This document shows, piece by piece, positions 63,301 to 64,000 of a stretch of 64,000 nt of DNA. The translations under genes and the position numbers were made by a program. The notes below the pieces were generated by a model, which was given only the letters and a program-made list of their open reading frames with translations, did not search any database and was not told where the DNA came from. The DNA is from Pisolithus tinctorius (Eukaryota > Basidiomycota > Agaricomycetes > Boletales > Pisolithaceae), in assembly GCA_024663395.1 (NCBI GenBank), contig JANFAH010000001.1, positions 372,001 to 436,000 on the forward strand. The letters are read 5' to 3'. The stretch's first letter is position 1. Each line of letters starts with the position of its first letter.

Positions 63301-63560
63301 GTCCTGTCTGTCTCGAGTCAGCCTGTGTATTATGATCACCAATCCATGTGTTCTGGCACATATGCCACGGTCTCATGCACAACAAGCAAGCCAATCTCCC
63401 AGTGTTCCATCTGACTGGATTTGGCTCGAGTTGAAGTGTTCCACCAATTACGGGCCAGCCCTAGTTGGACTTTGGGAGAGGTATATGGCAAATAACTTGG
63501 TTTGGGATGGCATATAATATCCATAGAACCACCTTTACATGGACCCCCTATTGGATAAGT
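60368..63560. repeat. Satellite-like region, ~200-240-bp degenerate units rich in GCCGG
   Basis: The words CCAGTTGGCCGG, GTGGTTCAGAAGGCA, GGGCCGGTATATGTTCC and CATACCGGCCTTATGC recur in the same order. Clear unit pairs are 62420-62650 and 62650-62880, with older units near 60810, 61120 and 61330. A stretch at 61540-62400 consists of shorter GGGGCTAAGTCCGGxxGACC-type words. After 62900 the similarity fades. No gene is recognised on either strand. Confidence 0.7.
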
Positions 63561-63565
63561 GTAGG

Positions 63566-63889
63566 TTATATGGAAGGTCCCACCGGACCTGCAGGCATCA
63601 ACCAAGTCCGGACATTCTGAACTCTCATCCAATCCCCACGGGGTATCCCTATCCAGTTGTGTATGTTGTCCCTCATGTAGTAGGCAAAGCAACATCGGTT
63701 CCCACCCACAGAACTAACCCCATGTCGAAGAAGCCGGCCAGAAAATGCAACTACAGTGCCGGGGTTGTAAAGGAACTGAAGGCCAAGCGTGGGGATATCC
63801 AATACACAATCTTCATAATCGCCAACCGTGACCAGCATGAGGGAGGTGCTGGCTTGGAAGTACCTCCTTCGAATGTCAAACCTGTGCAT
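63566..63889 (-). CDS. TET/JBP-like 2-oxoglutarate/Fe(II) dioxygenase, C-terminal exon (partial)
   Basis: The minus strand encodes about 85 residues in the style of the fungal TET/JBP group: TSLMLVTVGDYEDCVLDIPT, LGLQFLYNPGTVVAFSGRLL, RHGVSSVGGNRCCFAYYMRD and NIHNWIGIPRGDWM. In this group the RHGV His is the last iron ligand and the Arg after GN binds 2-oxoglutarate. The true exon probably starts after an AG near 63845-63860 rather than at the first ATG. Upstream exons, with the HxD motif, would lie beyond the right edge or be lost. TET/JBP enzymes oxidise 5-methylcytosine or thymine, and fungal copies often travel with KDZ transposons. The overlapping plus-strand frame 63539-63982 is Pro-rich and less convincing. 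Assignment is from memory of the family and needs a profile search. Confidence 0.5.
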   Translation of the reverse strand: MHRFDIRRRYFQASTSLMLVTVGDYEDCVLDIPTLGLQFLYNPGTVVAFSGRLLRHGVSSVGGNRCCFAYYMRDNIHNWIGIPRGDWMRVQNVRTWLMPAGPVGPSI

Positions 63890-64000
63890 GGACCTGCTGG
63901 AGGTCCGGCAATCTCTATTACTCCGCCACCACCAGCAGTTGGATCAGCACCCGAACAGGAAGGTAGGATGGAGGTCGACTAACATTAATGTACATGTCAT

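Noticed and set aside
63539..63982. 147-residue plus-strand frame at the right edge
   Set aside because: Pro/Gly/Ala-rich with no motif, and it overlaps the minus-strand frame that shows dioxygenase motifs.

Overview
The window looks like a repeat-rich accessory region of a filamentous basidiomycete, most likely an agaricomycete. The evidence is secreted cerato-platanin genes, short GT-AG introns of about 50-80 bp, a VPS28 gene cut into five short exons, a chromodomain Ty3/gypsy element, and a C-terminal fragment resembling the fungal TET/JBP dioxygenases. No rRNA, tRNA or CRISPR was seen, and no bacterial-style operon.

Layout. (1) 1-17690 and 27490-50965 are two blocks built from one duplicated unit of about 7 kb. 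Read left to right the unit is: VPS28-like gene (-), coiled-coil gene with an EHEFL motif (-, here called EHEFL), blocks X, Y, a decayed cerato-platanin (-), block Z, block R, and an intact-looking cerato-platanin (-). In the first block one unit is inverted (about 6214-11190) relative to its neighbour (about 12606-17200), and several junctions are chimeric. (2) 17690-27490 is a different, low-gene-density segment with a three-exon membrane-protein gene (18869-19630) and decayed relatives. (3) 35039-46782 is a chromodomain Ty3/gypsy retrotransposon inserted in a VPS28 copy. It carries a nested 2.5-kb palindromic foldback element (35934-38448). (4) 50966-60367 is a second copy of the same retrotransposon, cut off inside RNase H. 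It carries a nested Gag-only LTR element with identical LTRs (53482-57593). (5) 60368-63560 is a satellite-like region rich in GCCGG words. (6) 63566-63889 is the 3' part of a TET/JBP-like gene on the minus strand.

How the parts relate. The cellular genes are three cerato-platanins (secreted, cell-wall or plant-facing), VPS28-like ESCRT-I subunits that all lose their native C-terminus, and a lineage-specific coiled-coil family, of which the copies at 2486-3779 and 47349-48755 read through all three exons. Both retrotransposon copies are inactivated mainly by CGA-to-TGA changes, the signature expected from C-to-T change at methylated CpG. A relative of the enzymes that oxidise 5-methylcytosine lies at the right edge. 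Gene functions are family-level readings of translated sequence; no database search was possible.
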